Shown one piece after another: positions 11,535 through 18,882 of a DNA stretch of 20,806 nucleotides. This DNA comes from Polyangiaceae bacterium. GTDB taxonomy: Bacteria > Myxococcota > Polyangia > Polyangiales > Polyangiaceae. A model generated the notes under the pieces. It did no database searches, was not told the DNA's origin, and saw only the letters and a list, made by a program, of their open reading frames with translations. The stretch is taken from NCBI GenBank assembly GCA_025936205.1, contig JAICTU010000108.1:1-20806 (forward strand), read 5' to 3'. The position numbers and the translations under genes were made by a program. Each line of letters begins with the position of its first letter. The first letter of the stretch is position 1.

Positions 11535-12817
11535 TGGGCTTCCTTCTCCTTGATGCGCTGGCCGTCGGCGAGCGTGTCGGGGGGCGAGGCGACGAGGCGC
11601 GTGCCCGGCCGCGGGCCTTCGACCAGCTCGAAACCCCGACCGAAGCTGGGCCCGAGCTTCACGGGCACCATGCGCACGGCATCTTCTTCCACGACGAACA
11701 CGACTTTGCCACCCGCTCGCTCGGCGAGCGCGCTCGAGGGCACCACGATCTTGGGCGGCTCCTTCATCGCCTGCGGGTCGAGCGCCTTGTTCAAGAAGCT
11801 GACGCGCGCCGCCATGTCCGGCAGCACGCCATCCTTCTCGTCGACGAAGCCCACCCGCACGACCACCGTCGCCTTGGAGCGGTTCACCTGGGGCGTGATC
11901 TCGGCCGTGACACCCCGGAAACGCCTGGACGGGAAGGCGTCCAGCACGATCTCGGCAGGCGTGCCTATTTTGACCATTTGCAGCCGCTGCTCGGGCACAT
12001 CGGTCTCCACCATCAGCGTCGCGAAGTCGGCGATCTGCACGCTGCCCATGTCGATCGTGACGCCCGCGGGCTGTGGCGTCACCACCTCACCCTCTTGCGG
12101 CGGCTTGGTGATGACCACCCCCGCGATCGGCGACTTGATCACCAGATTGGCCATGCGCGTTTCCATGGCCGCCGTTTCCGCACTGCGCGCCTCCGCGTCT
12201 GCCGCTGCGGCCGCTGCCTCAGCTTTCGCGGCCTCAGCGCGCCGCTTCAGCGATGCGACGTGCGCGGCCGAATCCTCCGCTGCGCCGCTGGCCGTGACGC
12301 CTTCCTTGGCGAGCCGCGTCTGACGCTCGGCCAGCAGCCGGCCTTCCTCCAGCTCCGCTTGCAGCGTGGCCGCCGTGGCCTTGGCGCTCTCCACGCGCGC
12401 CCACGCCGCCTTCACGCTGCTGCGCGCCGCCGCCAAGCTCGCGTCGTCATCGGTCGAGTCCAGAGTGAGCAGCAGGTCTCCGGGTTTGACCGCTTGCCCC
12501 TGGCTGACGTGCACGCGCAATACCCTGCCCGGCACCTTGGGCGCCACGTGCGAGATGCGCTGCGGCACCACGTAGCCCGCGGACGTGAGCTGCACGGATG
12601 CCTCCGCAGGCGAGACCGAGCTCACCTCCGTGTAGCTCACTGCAGTCTTGAAAATCTGACTCTGCAGACGAGGCAATGCGAACAGATAAACGCCGGCGCC
12701 GACAGCCCCCAGAGCCGCGATGCCCGCGACCCACGGCCAGACTCGTCCACGCCGTCGCGCTGGCGCCGTCCGATCGATGCGGAGGGAGGCCAGCTGCGAA
12801 GACAGTTGGTCGGGCAT
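11531..12817 (-). CDS. HlyD/MacA-type periplasmic adaptor (membrane fusion protein)
   Basis: This is the periplasmic adaptor of the exporter, 428 residues. It has a short cytoplasmic N-terminus, one membrane helix (about 26-48) and then a biotinyl-lipoyl half-motif around VPGRVLRVHVSQGQAVKPGDLLLTLD. A long Ala/Glu-rich alpha-helical hairpin (about 130-240) follows, then the second lipoyl half (SPIAGVVITKPPQEGEVVTP) and beta-barrel and membrane-proximal domains. It is expected to link the inner-membrane permeases to an outer-membrane channel, but no TolC-like gene is in the window. Its stop overlaps the ATPase start. It begins 16 nt after the small lipoprotein gene, with only a weak purine tract as RBS. 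Confidence 0.93.
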   Translation of the reverse strand: MPDQLSSQLASLRIDRTAPARRRGRVWPWVAGIAALGAVGAGVYLFALPRLQSQIFKTAVSYTEVSSVSPAEASVQLTSAGYVVPQRISHVAPKVPGRVLRVHVSQGQAVKPGDLLLTLDSTDDDASLAAARSSVKAAWARVESAKATAATLQAELEEGRLLAERQTRLAKEGVTASGAAEDSAAHVASLKRRAEAAKAEAAAAAADAEARSAETAAMETRMANLVIKSPIAGVVITKPPQEGEVVTPQPAGVTIDMGSVQIADFATLMVETDVPEQRLQMVKIGTPAEIVLDAFPSRRFRGVTAEITPQVNRSKATVVVRVGFVDEKDGVLPDMAARVSFLNKALDPQAMKEPPKIVVPSSALAERAGGKVVFVVEEDAVRMVPVKLGPSFGRGFELVEGPRPGTRLVASPPDTLADGQRIKEKEAQ

Positions 12818-12833
12818 GCCCCGGGTAGTAGGA

Positions 12834-13382
12834 CTATCGACTCAACGCCGCCAGTCTCTTTTCATACTGGGCAGAGTTGTAAGCCGCGATTTTCTGGGCA
12901 AACTCGGCGGGCAATCCCTGCTCCAGACGCGCGGCCGATTGGCGCGTCGCATCCAGAGACTCACGTGTGTGAGCCTCCGGTTTCGAGCCGTCGAACGCGA
13001 GCCAGGCCGCCTGCGCCGCGTTGATGCGCTGCTGTGCGAGCTGCGCGGCGCGCGCTTTCGTCTGTTCTTCGGCGGCCAGCGCCGTTTCCCCGTCGAGGAT
13101 TTCCTTATCTAACGTTGCCACCACGGCGCGCTCGTCGCACACCTTCCACGTGTAGTCGCGCCACTTTCGCGCGGACTCGAAATCCTTGAAGCTGATGGCC
13201 TGTCTCACCGTGGCTGCGCTCTGCTCGCAGCGTGCCGGGTCTTGACCGAGCAGTTGACACCCAGCTGACACCAGCGCCAGAAGTGGGACAACACGATCCC
13301 AGCGCGACGCTGGACGCGAGGTCTCACGGCTCGAGGTCTCTCCGGCAATCGACAGCAGCGCCAAGCGTTGGGTCGTCGTCAC
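12834..13382 (-). CDS. Small putative lipoprotein, first gene of exporter operon
   Basis: I do not recognise a family. It is 182 residues from GTG 13382. About 30 polar residues precede a hydrophobic segment VVPLLALVSAGC, in which Cys42 could be the lipidated residue; the lipobox is non-canonical (Ser at -3). The mature part is alpha-helical and rich in Ala, Gln, Glu and Lys, with two further Cys (in ARCEQS and WKVCDER), a possible disulphide. The frame stays open upstream, but GTG 13382 has AAGGAG (13390-13395 on the complement) 7 nt away, far better than any other start. It sits 16 nt before the adaptor gene, so it is probably an accessory envelope part of the exporter. That role is inferred only from position. 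Confidence 0.72.
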   Translation of the reverse strand: MTTTQRLALLSIAGETSSRETSRPASRWDRVVPLLALVSAGCQLLGQDPARCEQSAATVRQAISFKDFESARKWRDYTWKVCDERAVVATLDKEILDGETALAAEEQTKARAAQLAQQRINAAQAAWLAFDGSKPEAHTRESLDATRQSAARLEQGLPAEFAQKIAAYNSAQYEKRLAALSR

Positions 13383-13389
13383 TCGTGGG

Positions 13390-13395
13390 CTCCTT
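13390..13395 (-). promoter_or_regulatory. Strong Shine-Dalgarno deciding a GTG start
   Basis: AAGGAG on the complement strand, 7 nt before GTG 13382. It fixes the start of the small lipoprotein gene and rejects the much longer upstream extension of that frame, which would run antisense through the FKBP gene. Confidence 0.7.
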
Positions 13396-13512
13396 CGTGC
13401 TTCAATGGTGGGCACGAGTCTGTCACAGGTCTCACCAACGCGGGAACTTCCTCGTCGTGGACGCAGCTCGCCTCCCGGCTCAGGGGAAGAATTGCCAGCA
13501 GCTGCGCTTTCG

Positions 13513-14547
13513 ATGCAGACTCGCCGCATCATGATCTTCCTCGAGCCGTTCTCTCGCCTCCTGCCCCGGCGCTCGCGTCGAGCCGCACAACATTTACGCC
13601 GCAGCACGGGGCGCTGCAGCGCGGGGCTTCTGGCAGCGTGCTGCCTGCTCAGCGCCCCCGCCTGCCAGTCCGGAGACGTTGCCAAGAGCTCCAGCTCGAG
13701 CAGCGCCACTGGTGGAAGCTCTGCAAATCCAACCGCGGCGACCTCGCCTGCCGCGCCCGCCGTGAAGCCGCCGCCCCCTCCGCTGCCTGGCGCTCTGCCC
13801 GCTCCCGAAGACGTAGCGGCCCCGCCGGCCACGGCAACCAAGACGCCCTCCGGTCTCGCTTATATGGTGCTGCAGCCGGGCACGGGCACCGACCATCCGG
13901 CACCGCCGGATTCGGTCAAGGTGCACTACACCGGCTGGACCAAGGACGGCAGGATGTTCGACTCGTCGGTGGCCCGGAAACAGCCCGCTCAATTCGGAGT
14001 CACGCAGGTGATCAAGGGCTGGACCGAGGGTCTGCAGCTGATGACGACCGGCGAGAAAGTTCGCTTCTGGATCCCGGCAGAGCTCGCTTACGGAGAGACG
14101 CCACGGCGACCGGGCGCGCCCGCAGGGCAGCTGACCTTCGACGTGGAGCTGCTCGAAATCACCAAGCCGCCGCCCCCTCCGGAGGTGCCGAAGGACGTGG
14201 CCGCGCCGCCGGCGTCCGCGAAGAAGACGGCCAGCGGTCTGCGCTACCGCGTGCTCACCCCCGGCAAAGGCAAGGTTCACCCGAAGCCGGACAACACCGT
14301 CAAGGTGCACTATTCGGGCTGGACCACGGACGGCAAGATGTTCGACTCGTCGGTAGCGCGCGGCCGCCCGATCGACTTCAAACTCACTCAGGTGATCAAG
14401 GGTTGGACCGAAGGTCTCCAGCTGATGGTGGAGGGCGAGAAGACGCGCTTCTGGATCCCGGCGGAGCTCGCCTACGGCACCAATCCTGCGCCGGGGCAGC
14501 CCGCAGGGATGCTCGTCTTCGACGTCGAGCTGCTCGGGATCCAATGA
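13513..14547 (+). CDS. Lipoprotein with two tandem FKBP-type peptidyl-prolyl isomerase domains
   Basis: This is predicted to be an envelope-anchored prolyl cis-trans isomerase/chaperone. From ATG 13513 (344 aa) a basic N-terminus leads to a hydrophobic stretch with a lipobox LAAC (Cys43). A Ser/Pro-rich linker then leads to FKBP domain 1 (about 113-216) and FKBP domain 2 (about 240-344). Both keep the FKBP pocket: VKVHY, MFDSSVAR, QVIKGW, FWIPAELAYG and FDVELL. The domains and their preceding DVAAPPA linker are an internal duplication of 128 codons. The start is uncertain: ATG 13405, 13513 and 13531 are in frame and none has a clear RBS. 13513 and 13531 leave room for the divergent promoter region. 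The stop overlaps the next start in ATGA, so the downstream lipoprotein is coupled. Confidence 0.9.
   Translation: MQTRRIMIFLEPFSRLLPRRSRRAAQHLRRSTGRCSAGLLAACCLLSAPACQSGDVAKSSSSSSATGGSSANPTAATSPAAPAVKPPPPPLPGALPAPEDVAAPPATATKTPSGLAYMVLQPGTGTDHPAPPDSVKVHYTGWTKDGRMFDSSVARKQPAQFGVTQVIKGWTEGLQLMTTGEKVRFWIPAELAYGETPRRPGAPAGQLTFDVELLEITKPPPPPEVPKDVAAPPASAKKTASGLRYRVLTPGKGKVHPKPDNTVKVHYSGWTTDGKMFDSSVARGRPIDFKLTQVIKGWTEGLQLMVEGEKTRFWIPAELAYGTNPAPGQPAGMLVFDVELLGIQ
13810..14544 (+). repeat. Intragenic duplication of linker plus FKBP domain
   Basis: Unit 1 spans 13810-14193 and unit 2 spans 14194-14544. Each begins with the same DVAAPPA linker and continues through KT-SGL into an FKBP domain. The offset is 384 bp (128 codons). 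Identity is clear at DNA level around the VKVHY, MFDSSVARG/K and QVIKGWTEGLQLM stretches. Confidence 0.85.
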
Positions 14548-15404
14548 TGCGCTCGCGCTGCTGGTACGGTCTGCTCGTGTGGCTCGCCAGCTGCGCGCCC
14601 AGCACTCTAGCCCAACATGCGGAGGCAGGGGCGGCGTCGAAAGAAGCCGCGCCTGCCGAGACCGGCACAGTCAGCTCAGCCGAGGCGCCGCCGAGCGCCA
14701 ACGCGGCGACGAGCCCAGGGCCCGCTTCCCCCACGTCCACCACCAACGCGGCGGGCGAGATCGAGCTCGACTCATCGGGCGACGACCTGGATGCCGATAT
14801 CGCGGCGCTCTCCAAGGCCACCGCCGGCGGCGCCGAGCGAAAGCCGGAGAGCAAACCGACCGAGCTCGCGGGCCGCGACATCGTGTACCGCGTGACTGCT
14901 CAGGGCCTGGTGATCGAGGTCGGAGGGATCCACCTCCGGCCCGAGGCGAAGGCAGTCAAAGAGGCTGGCGGCACCTATGCCGTGCAACTCACGCTCACCG
15001 TGGAGTCGTTCGACGAGCGCCAGTACTGGCTCGCCAAGCCGGCGGGTGGCCCGCTCGCCATCGCCGGCAAGATCGAGGCATCGGGGTCGGCTGCGCCTGT
15101 GGCGGCGAGGAAGAGCCCTCCTGCGGCGGGCACGAAGCAGCGCTTCACCGATCAGAAGCGCGGCGAAGCAGAGCAAGAGGTGGTGCGCGCAGGCGAGCCA
15201 CGCAAGTTCAAGCAGCGCTGGCCGGGCAAAGGTCAGCCGAAGCTGCACTCGGGGCAGACGTTGACGCTCGAGATCGGACTCTGGGGTGTGCACGCTGACA
15301 CGGAGCCAGAACGGGCGGTGAAGCGACTGTTCGAGCTCAAGCTGGTGGCCGCGGACCCGCCGCAGGCGGTGATCTCACCGCCGGCGTTGGATTGGGGCAG
15401 CTGA
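14544..15404 (+). CDS. Putative lipoprotein of unknown function, coupled to FKBP gene
   Basis: The family is not recognised. The 286-residue protein begins with a short hydrophobic segment and a canonical lipobox LASC (Cys17). A low-complexity Ala/Ser/Pro/Glu-rich region follows (about 20-110), then a more ordered beta-rich part with RDIVYRVTAQGLVIEVGG and YAVQLTLTVESFDERQYWLA. A basic segment and a C-terminal TLTLEIGLWGV beta-like stretch close it. The ATG at 14544 overlaps the FKBP stop in ATGATG, and a second in-frame ATG follows at once. Coupling to a surface isomerase suggests it could be a client or partner in the envelope. The same frame is open far upstream, but there it is antisense or alternate to the FKBP gene and shows no start signal. 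Confidence 0.78.
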   Translation: MMRSRCWYGLLVWLASCAPSTLAQHAEAGAASKEAAPAETGTVSSAEAPPSANAATSPGPASPTSTTNAAGEIELDSSGDDLDADIAALSKATAGGAERKPESKPTELAGRDIVYRVTAQGLVIEVGGIHLRPEAKAVKEAGGTYAVQLTLTVESFDERQYWLAKPAGGPLAIAGKIEASGSAAPVAARKSPPAAGTKQRFTDQKRGEAEQEVVRAGEPRKFKQRWPGKGQPKLHSGQTLTLEIGLWGVHADTEPERAVKRLFELKLVAADPPQAVISPPALDWGS

Positions 15405-15706
15405 GCTCGCCGTTCGAGGGTGATCTCTGTGTTCGCAGCGCGGCCGGCGCGAATCACGGCGCGCTCTCGCAATCGGCACCAATGAGGCGCGCGGCCCCGC
15501 TGCTTTCCATATGCGCGAGAGTCATCCGTCGCCAACGGAGCTGAGTAGCCGGCCAGGCAGCGGACGCAGACTCGAAGCGCGGCGCTCCTCCCCGCGGCAG
15601 GCTGCTGCAGCCTGCGTCCCGTTTCGGTGGGCCACCGTTTTCTTGGCTCGTCTCGGTGCCATTGGCTTGCGGCTGCCGCGGCGAGAGGGCACCCTGGTGG
15701 AAGCCT
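15405..15706. other. 302-bp intergenic stretch with a short hairpin
   Basis: No convincing gene is seen. The stretch is high in GC and contains one perfect inverted repeat (15597-15615: GCAGGCTG, loop CTG, CAGCCTGC) with no T-run after it. A promoter for the following DUF1592 gene must lie here or further upstream, but no clear -35/-10 or -24/-12 pair was found. Confidence 0.6.
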
Positions 15707-17470
15707 ATGTCGCGTTTTCGCGGTGATTGTCTGGCGTGGTGGGTCGCCAGTGCGTTGTTGACCTGGAATTGCCAGAGCGAGATGTCGGCAGGCTCGATCG
15801 AGATACCGCCTTCCCCAATGCCGTCGCAGACGACGGTCGGCAACCAGCCGGCACCGAACGTGGCTCCCACCACAGCGCAAGCGGCCGACTGCACCCGCCT
15901 GGTGCCAGGCGCAGCGGAAGCACGCCTGCTCACCCGGCTCCAGTACGACAACACCGTGCATGATCTGCTGGGCGACCTGAGCGTTCCGCCCCGGAACTTC
16001 CCGGAAGAGAACCTGCTGCTCGGCTTCGGCAACAATGCGGACGCGCACCGGGCGAGCCTGCTGCTCGCCGAGCGCCACCTGGCGGCGGCGGAGGATCTGG
16101 CGCTGGCCGCGGTGTCGCGCGGGGTCGACCAGCTGCTGCCCTGTGAGGCGGGGGATCACTCGGAGGCCTGCATCTCCAGCTTCATCACCCAGTTCGGCTA
16201 CCGTGCCTACCGCGGGCCGCTGGAGGCCGGAGAGAGCGCACCGCTGCTCGAGTTGTGGCGAACGGCGAACGCCACCTGGGGCTTCGACAAGGCGATGGAA
16301 TTGCTGCTCGAGACGTTCCTGCAGGCCCCACAGCTGCTCTATCGTGCCGAGTCGCTGCGGGGCGACGCCATCGCCGCGACCTCCGCGCAGATGGGCAAGG
16401 CTCAGGCCCTCGATGGGTATCAAGTGGCCTCGCGCCTCTCTTATCTGCTGTGGAACACGATGCCCGACAGCGAGCTGTTCAGTCTCGCCGACTCGGGTGC
16501 GTTGCTCGACGTGGAGACGGTGCGCGCTCAAGCCCGCCGCATGATCGAAGACGACCGCGCCAAGGGCACGGTGGCAGATTTCTATCAGCAGTGGCTGGGC
16601 ATGTCGGCCTTCGCCGGACTCGCCCGCGACCTGCCCAGCGACATGGCTGGTACCGTGACAGCTGATGCGCTGAACGACAGCTGGCAGGCCTCACTCGGGC
16701 GCTTCGTTCAAGACACCTTCGCGAGCGGTGGGAACCTCGACACGCTGCTGAGCGCAAAAACCGTGTACGTGGACTCCACGCTCGCCGGTCTGTACGGGCT
16801 CTCACCTGCAGTTTCCGAGCCGGCAGCACAGCTCGGCGCAGACGGCTTCGTGGGGGTGGAGGACGAGAACCGCGCCGGCATCCTGACCCAACCGGGCCTG
16901 ATGGCGCTGCTCGCTCACGCCGATCAGTCCGCTCCGGTGCAGCGCGGCAAGTTCGTGCGCGAACAGCTGTTGTGCAAGCCCTTGCCGCCGCCCCCGCCAG
17001 ACGTCGACACGACACCGCCGGATCCTGATCCCAGCGCGACGACGCGCGAGCGCTTCCGGCAGCACAGCGCGGATCAACGCTGCGCCTCGTGCCACAGCCT
17101 GCTCGAGGGCGTCGGCTTCGGGCTGGAAGCTTATGACTGGCTGGGCCGTTATCGCACGGAAGAGTACGGGTTGCCGATCGACGCCACGGGCAACCTGTTG
17201 AATAGCGGAGACCCGACGGTGGACGGCGCCTTCGACGGCGCGCAGGAGCTGTCGGAGAAGCTGGCAAACAGCGCGCAGGTTTCGGCCTGCCTGGCCACGC
17301 AATGGTTCCGCTACGGCATGGGCCGTGGCGAGCAGACGGAAGACGTCTGCAGCCTCGACCAAATCAAAGCTGATTTCGCGGCCACGGGCGGCGATTTCCG
17401 TGAGCTCCTGGTGTCGATGGCCACGAGCGACGCATTCCGCTACCGCCCCATCGGCGAGCAGGACATGTAA
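15707..17470 (+). CDS. DUF1592/DUF1588/DUF1585-family secreted cytochrome-like protein
   Basis: This belongs to the large multidomain families (DUF1587-1595-1592-1588-1585) abundant in Planctomycetes and Myxococcota, whose function is unproven. It is 587 residues, with an N-terminal hydrophobic export segment (about 8-22) and a Pro/Thr linker. Domains follow in order: DUF1587-like RLTRLQYDNTVHDLLGD (about 75), DUF1595-like FGYRAYRGPL (about 160), DUF1592 YQVASRLSYLLWNTMPDSELF (about 237), DUF1588 with GILTQPGLMALLAHADQSAPVQRG and CASCH (459-463), and C-terminal DUF1585. CASCH is a potential c-type haem attachment site. I chose ATG 15707; the frame is open 17 codons further up. The usual downstream partner, a DUF1552 gene, is absent: the next gene is ybeY after a terminator. 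Confidence 0.88.
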   Translation: MSRFRGDCLAWWVASALLTWNCQSEMSAGSIEIPPSPMPSQTTVGNQPAPNVAPTTAQAADCTRLVPGAAEARLLTRLQYDNTVHDLLGDLSVPPRNFPEENLLLGFGNNADAHRASLLLAERHLAAAEDLALAAVSRGVDQLLPCEAGDHSEACISSFITQFGYRAYRGPLEAGESAPLLELWRTANATWGFDKAMELLLETFLQAPQLLYRAESLRGDAIAATSAQMGKAQALDGYQVASRLSYLLWNTMPDSELFSLADSGALLDVETVRAQARRMIEDDRAKGTVADFYQQWLGMSAFAGLARDLPSDMAGTVTADALNDSWQASLGRFVQDTFASGGNLDTLLSAKTVYVDSTLAGLYGLSPAVSEPAAQLGADGFVGVEDENRAGILTQPGLMALLAHADQSAPVQRGKFVREQLLCKPLPPPPPDVDTTPPDPDPSATTRERFRQHSADQRCASCHSLLEGVGFGLEAYDWLGRYRTEEYGLPIDATGNLLNSGDPTVDGAFDGAQELSEKLANSAQVSACLATQWFRYGMGRGEQTEDVCSLDQIKADFAATGGDFRELLVSMATSDAFRYRPIGEQDM

Positions 17471-17475
17471 AGCGG

Positions 17476-17504
17476 GGCCGCCGCGCCGCGGGCGGCGGCC
17501 TTTT
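17476..17504 (+). terminator. Intrinsic terminator after DUF1592 gene
   Basis: GGCCGCCGC (17476-17484) pairs perfectly with GCGGCGGCC (17492-17500) around a 7-nt loop, followed by TTTT (17501-17504). It lies 6 nt after the stop codon and 42 nt before ybeY. Confidence 0.85.
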
Positions 17505-17545
17505 CTCCCCAGCGTTCGTGGCGTCCCAGTGGTACAGGCGACGCC

Positions 17546-17998
17546 ATGCCCGTCCTGGTCACCCGCAAAGCTCCCGCCTCCCCCGCCCTGCCCTCGCGGC
17601 AAGTCAGGGCCATTGGCGAGCGCATGCTCCGTTTCCTGGAACGCGAGGATGCCGAGCTCAGCGTGCTCCTGACCAACGATGCCTACATCCATATCCTCAA
17701 CCGTGAACATCGCGGCAAGGATCGCCCAACGGATGTGCTCGCCTTCGAGCAGGAGCAGGAGGGCGACGCCGCGCAGCTGCCGGGTCACTCCGCCCACCTG
17801 CTGCTGGGAGACGTGGTGATCTCGCTGGATACCGCGCAGAGGCAAGCGCGCAGCCGCCGGCGGACCCTGCTGGATGAGGTCAGTTTTCTGCTGGCGCACG
17901 GCATTCTGCATCTGGTCGGCTATGACCACCAAGACGACGAAGAAGAGGCGCGCATGAACGCCATGACGAAGCGCCTCATCCAAGCGGCGCGCCACTGA
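17546..17998 (+). CDS. ybeY: Endoribonuclease YbeY (rRNA maturation factor)
   Basis: YbeY is a zinc-dependent single-strand RNase needed for 16S rRNA 3'-end maturation and ribosome quality control in the cytoplasm. The 150-residue length is normal. The UPF0054 signature is present: LNREHRGKDRPTDVLAF (central) and the metal site HGILHLVGYDH (118-128), with three histidines. The start at ATG 17546 is the only one that fits the family N-terminus; the upstream purine tract is weak. In many genomes ybeY sits with phoH/ybeZ. Here neither neighbour is present, and an intrinsic terminator isolates it from the upstream gene, so it has its own promoter within about 40 bp or inside the upstream gene. 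Confidence 0.95.
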   Translation: MPVLVTRKAPASPALPSRQVRAIGERMLRFLEREDAELSVLLTNDAYIHILNREHRGKDRPTDVLAFEQEQEGDAAQLPGHSAHLLLGDVVISLDTAQRQARSRRRTLLDEVSFLLAHGILHLVGYDHQDDEEEARMNAMTKRLIQAARH

Positions 17999-18257
17999 CG
18001 AACGACACGGGACGCGCGCACCGGCACAGGTCGCGCTCCGACACGGGTTCGTGACATGGCGTGCAGGCCACCGGAACGCCATTTTTGCGCGCTTCCGCGC
18101 ACGCCCGAGAGGCGGGGTCAACGCTCGGCAGAGTCCGCGCCATGATGGCCTCATCACGCGTTACGACCCGGCCCGAGTCGCTGGCGACTCGCGAGGGTGT
18201 TCTGCGCGCGCTCCACGTCGCTCTCGAGAGCTGGCCCAGCTCAGCGAGAGCAGCCAT
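17976..18257 (-). CDS. Possible small Cys-rich protein
   Basis: A 93-codon frame opposes ybeY and overlaps its 3' end by 23 nt. It shows a coding-like bias of G or C at third positions by eye. It contains MARTLPSVDPASRA followed by a cluster of five cysteines and one histidine (CTPCHEP, then a CRC a few residues on), which could bind a metal. I cannot assign a family. The Shine-Dalgarno is weak and the N-terminal part may be non-coding. It could equally be the decayed end of a larger gene. Confidence 0.28.
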   Translation of the reverse strand: MAALAELGQLSRATWSARRTPSRVASDSGRVVTRDEAIMARTLPSVDPASRACAEARKNGVPVACTPCHEPVSERDLCRCARPVSFVSGAPLG

Positions 18258-18646
18258 TTTTCTGCCGTTTGGTTAGCTGCCGCCGGCCCTTCGCAGGACC
18301 GTGTCATGGAGCGTTTCCGAGCACTTAGCAAAGCCGCTCGAGGTGTCACACGAGCACGGGACACGGTCCTTCTCCGTGTATCCACGTGTGTGTGCGCAAA
18401 CTGAAATCACGTTTGCCGGAGAAAACCGCTGTTTTTTGCTTGAAAGGGCCTGATGCCCCTGTTACTCGTCGCGAGCCTGCTTGCTGATTTTGCCTCGTTC
18501 GGTATGCCAGACTTCCGAGTCGTTCACGGAGTTGTTGGAGGGACGTCGTCGTCGGGAGGGACTCTTCTCTGCGGGAACACCCGCACTGCGAGCTCATTGC
18601 TCGCGGGAAAAGAGCTCGCGGGGAACGGTGTGACGCATCCTCTGCG
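18258..18646. other. Non-coding stretch between ybeY and HU gene
   Basis: No supported gene. GC content is visibly lower and codon structure poor on both strands. There is a small inverted repeat ACACGG/CCGTGT (18361-18379) and AGAGCTC-type palindromic bits near 18610. It may be a decayed region or the long leader of the HU gene. Confidence 0.5.
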
Positions 18647-18760
18647 GTGGTACCTCTGAATGGTAGCCACTGCTATTTCTGAGTGGAACCCACGATATTT
18701 CCGAGTGGTAACCCACTGAGAGTGGCCTCGAGACTTTGTAGCGGTTCTGACTGGTAACCT
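18647..18760. repeat. Array of phased TGGTANCCA-like dyads upstream of HU gene
   Basis: Five related motifs occur with TGG cores at 18648, 18661, 18684, 18706 and 18752: GTGGTACC, ATGGTAGCCAC, GTGGAACCCAC, GTGGTAACCCAC and CTGGTAACC. Several are themselves dyads, for example AGTGG and CCACT around TAAC (18704-18717). Intervals of 23, 22 and 46 bp put the last four on one DNA face. It could be a regulator-binding array or the end of a lost mobile element. An ATG at 18777 after a purine tract opens only nine codons. Confidence 0.5.
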
Positions 18761-18882
18761 GACGCGGGAAGAGCTGATGAGCAGGATCAGCGACGAGTTT
18801 TACTAAGGGATATCACGCGGGCGTCCATCGCAGCGATCGCGCAGTGTGGACGAGAGCGGTTTGTACGCGCAGGAGGTAGTGC

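Noticed and set aside
11282..13024. Open frame of about 580 codons on + through the exporter genes
   Set aside because: Arg/Ser/Pro-rich shadow of the adaptor and ATPase genes on the other strand.
13383..13841. Upstream extension of the small lipoprotein frame on the - strand
   Set aside because: GTG 13382 has an excellent RBS. The extension is antisense to the FKBP N-terminus and shows no start signal.
15597..15615. Intrinsic terminator after the coupled lipoprotein gene
   Set aside because: The stem is perfect, but there is no T-run and it lies nearly 200 bp after the stop codon.
16802..18157. Open frame antisense to the DUF1592 gene and ybeY (about 450 codons)
   Set aside because: Both sense genes have clear family motifs. 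The antisense translation shows none.
18453..18659. 68-codon frame on + upstream of the HU gene
   Set aside because: Hydrophobic start, but poor codon structure, no good RBS and no recognisable domain. It runs into the dyad array.
18777..18806. Nine-codon frame starting ATGAGCAGG after a purine tract
   Set aside because: Too short to call a gene. It may be the truncated start of a lost ORF, and is mentioned with the dyad array only.
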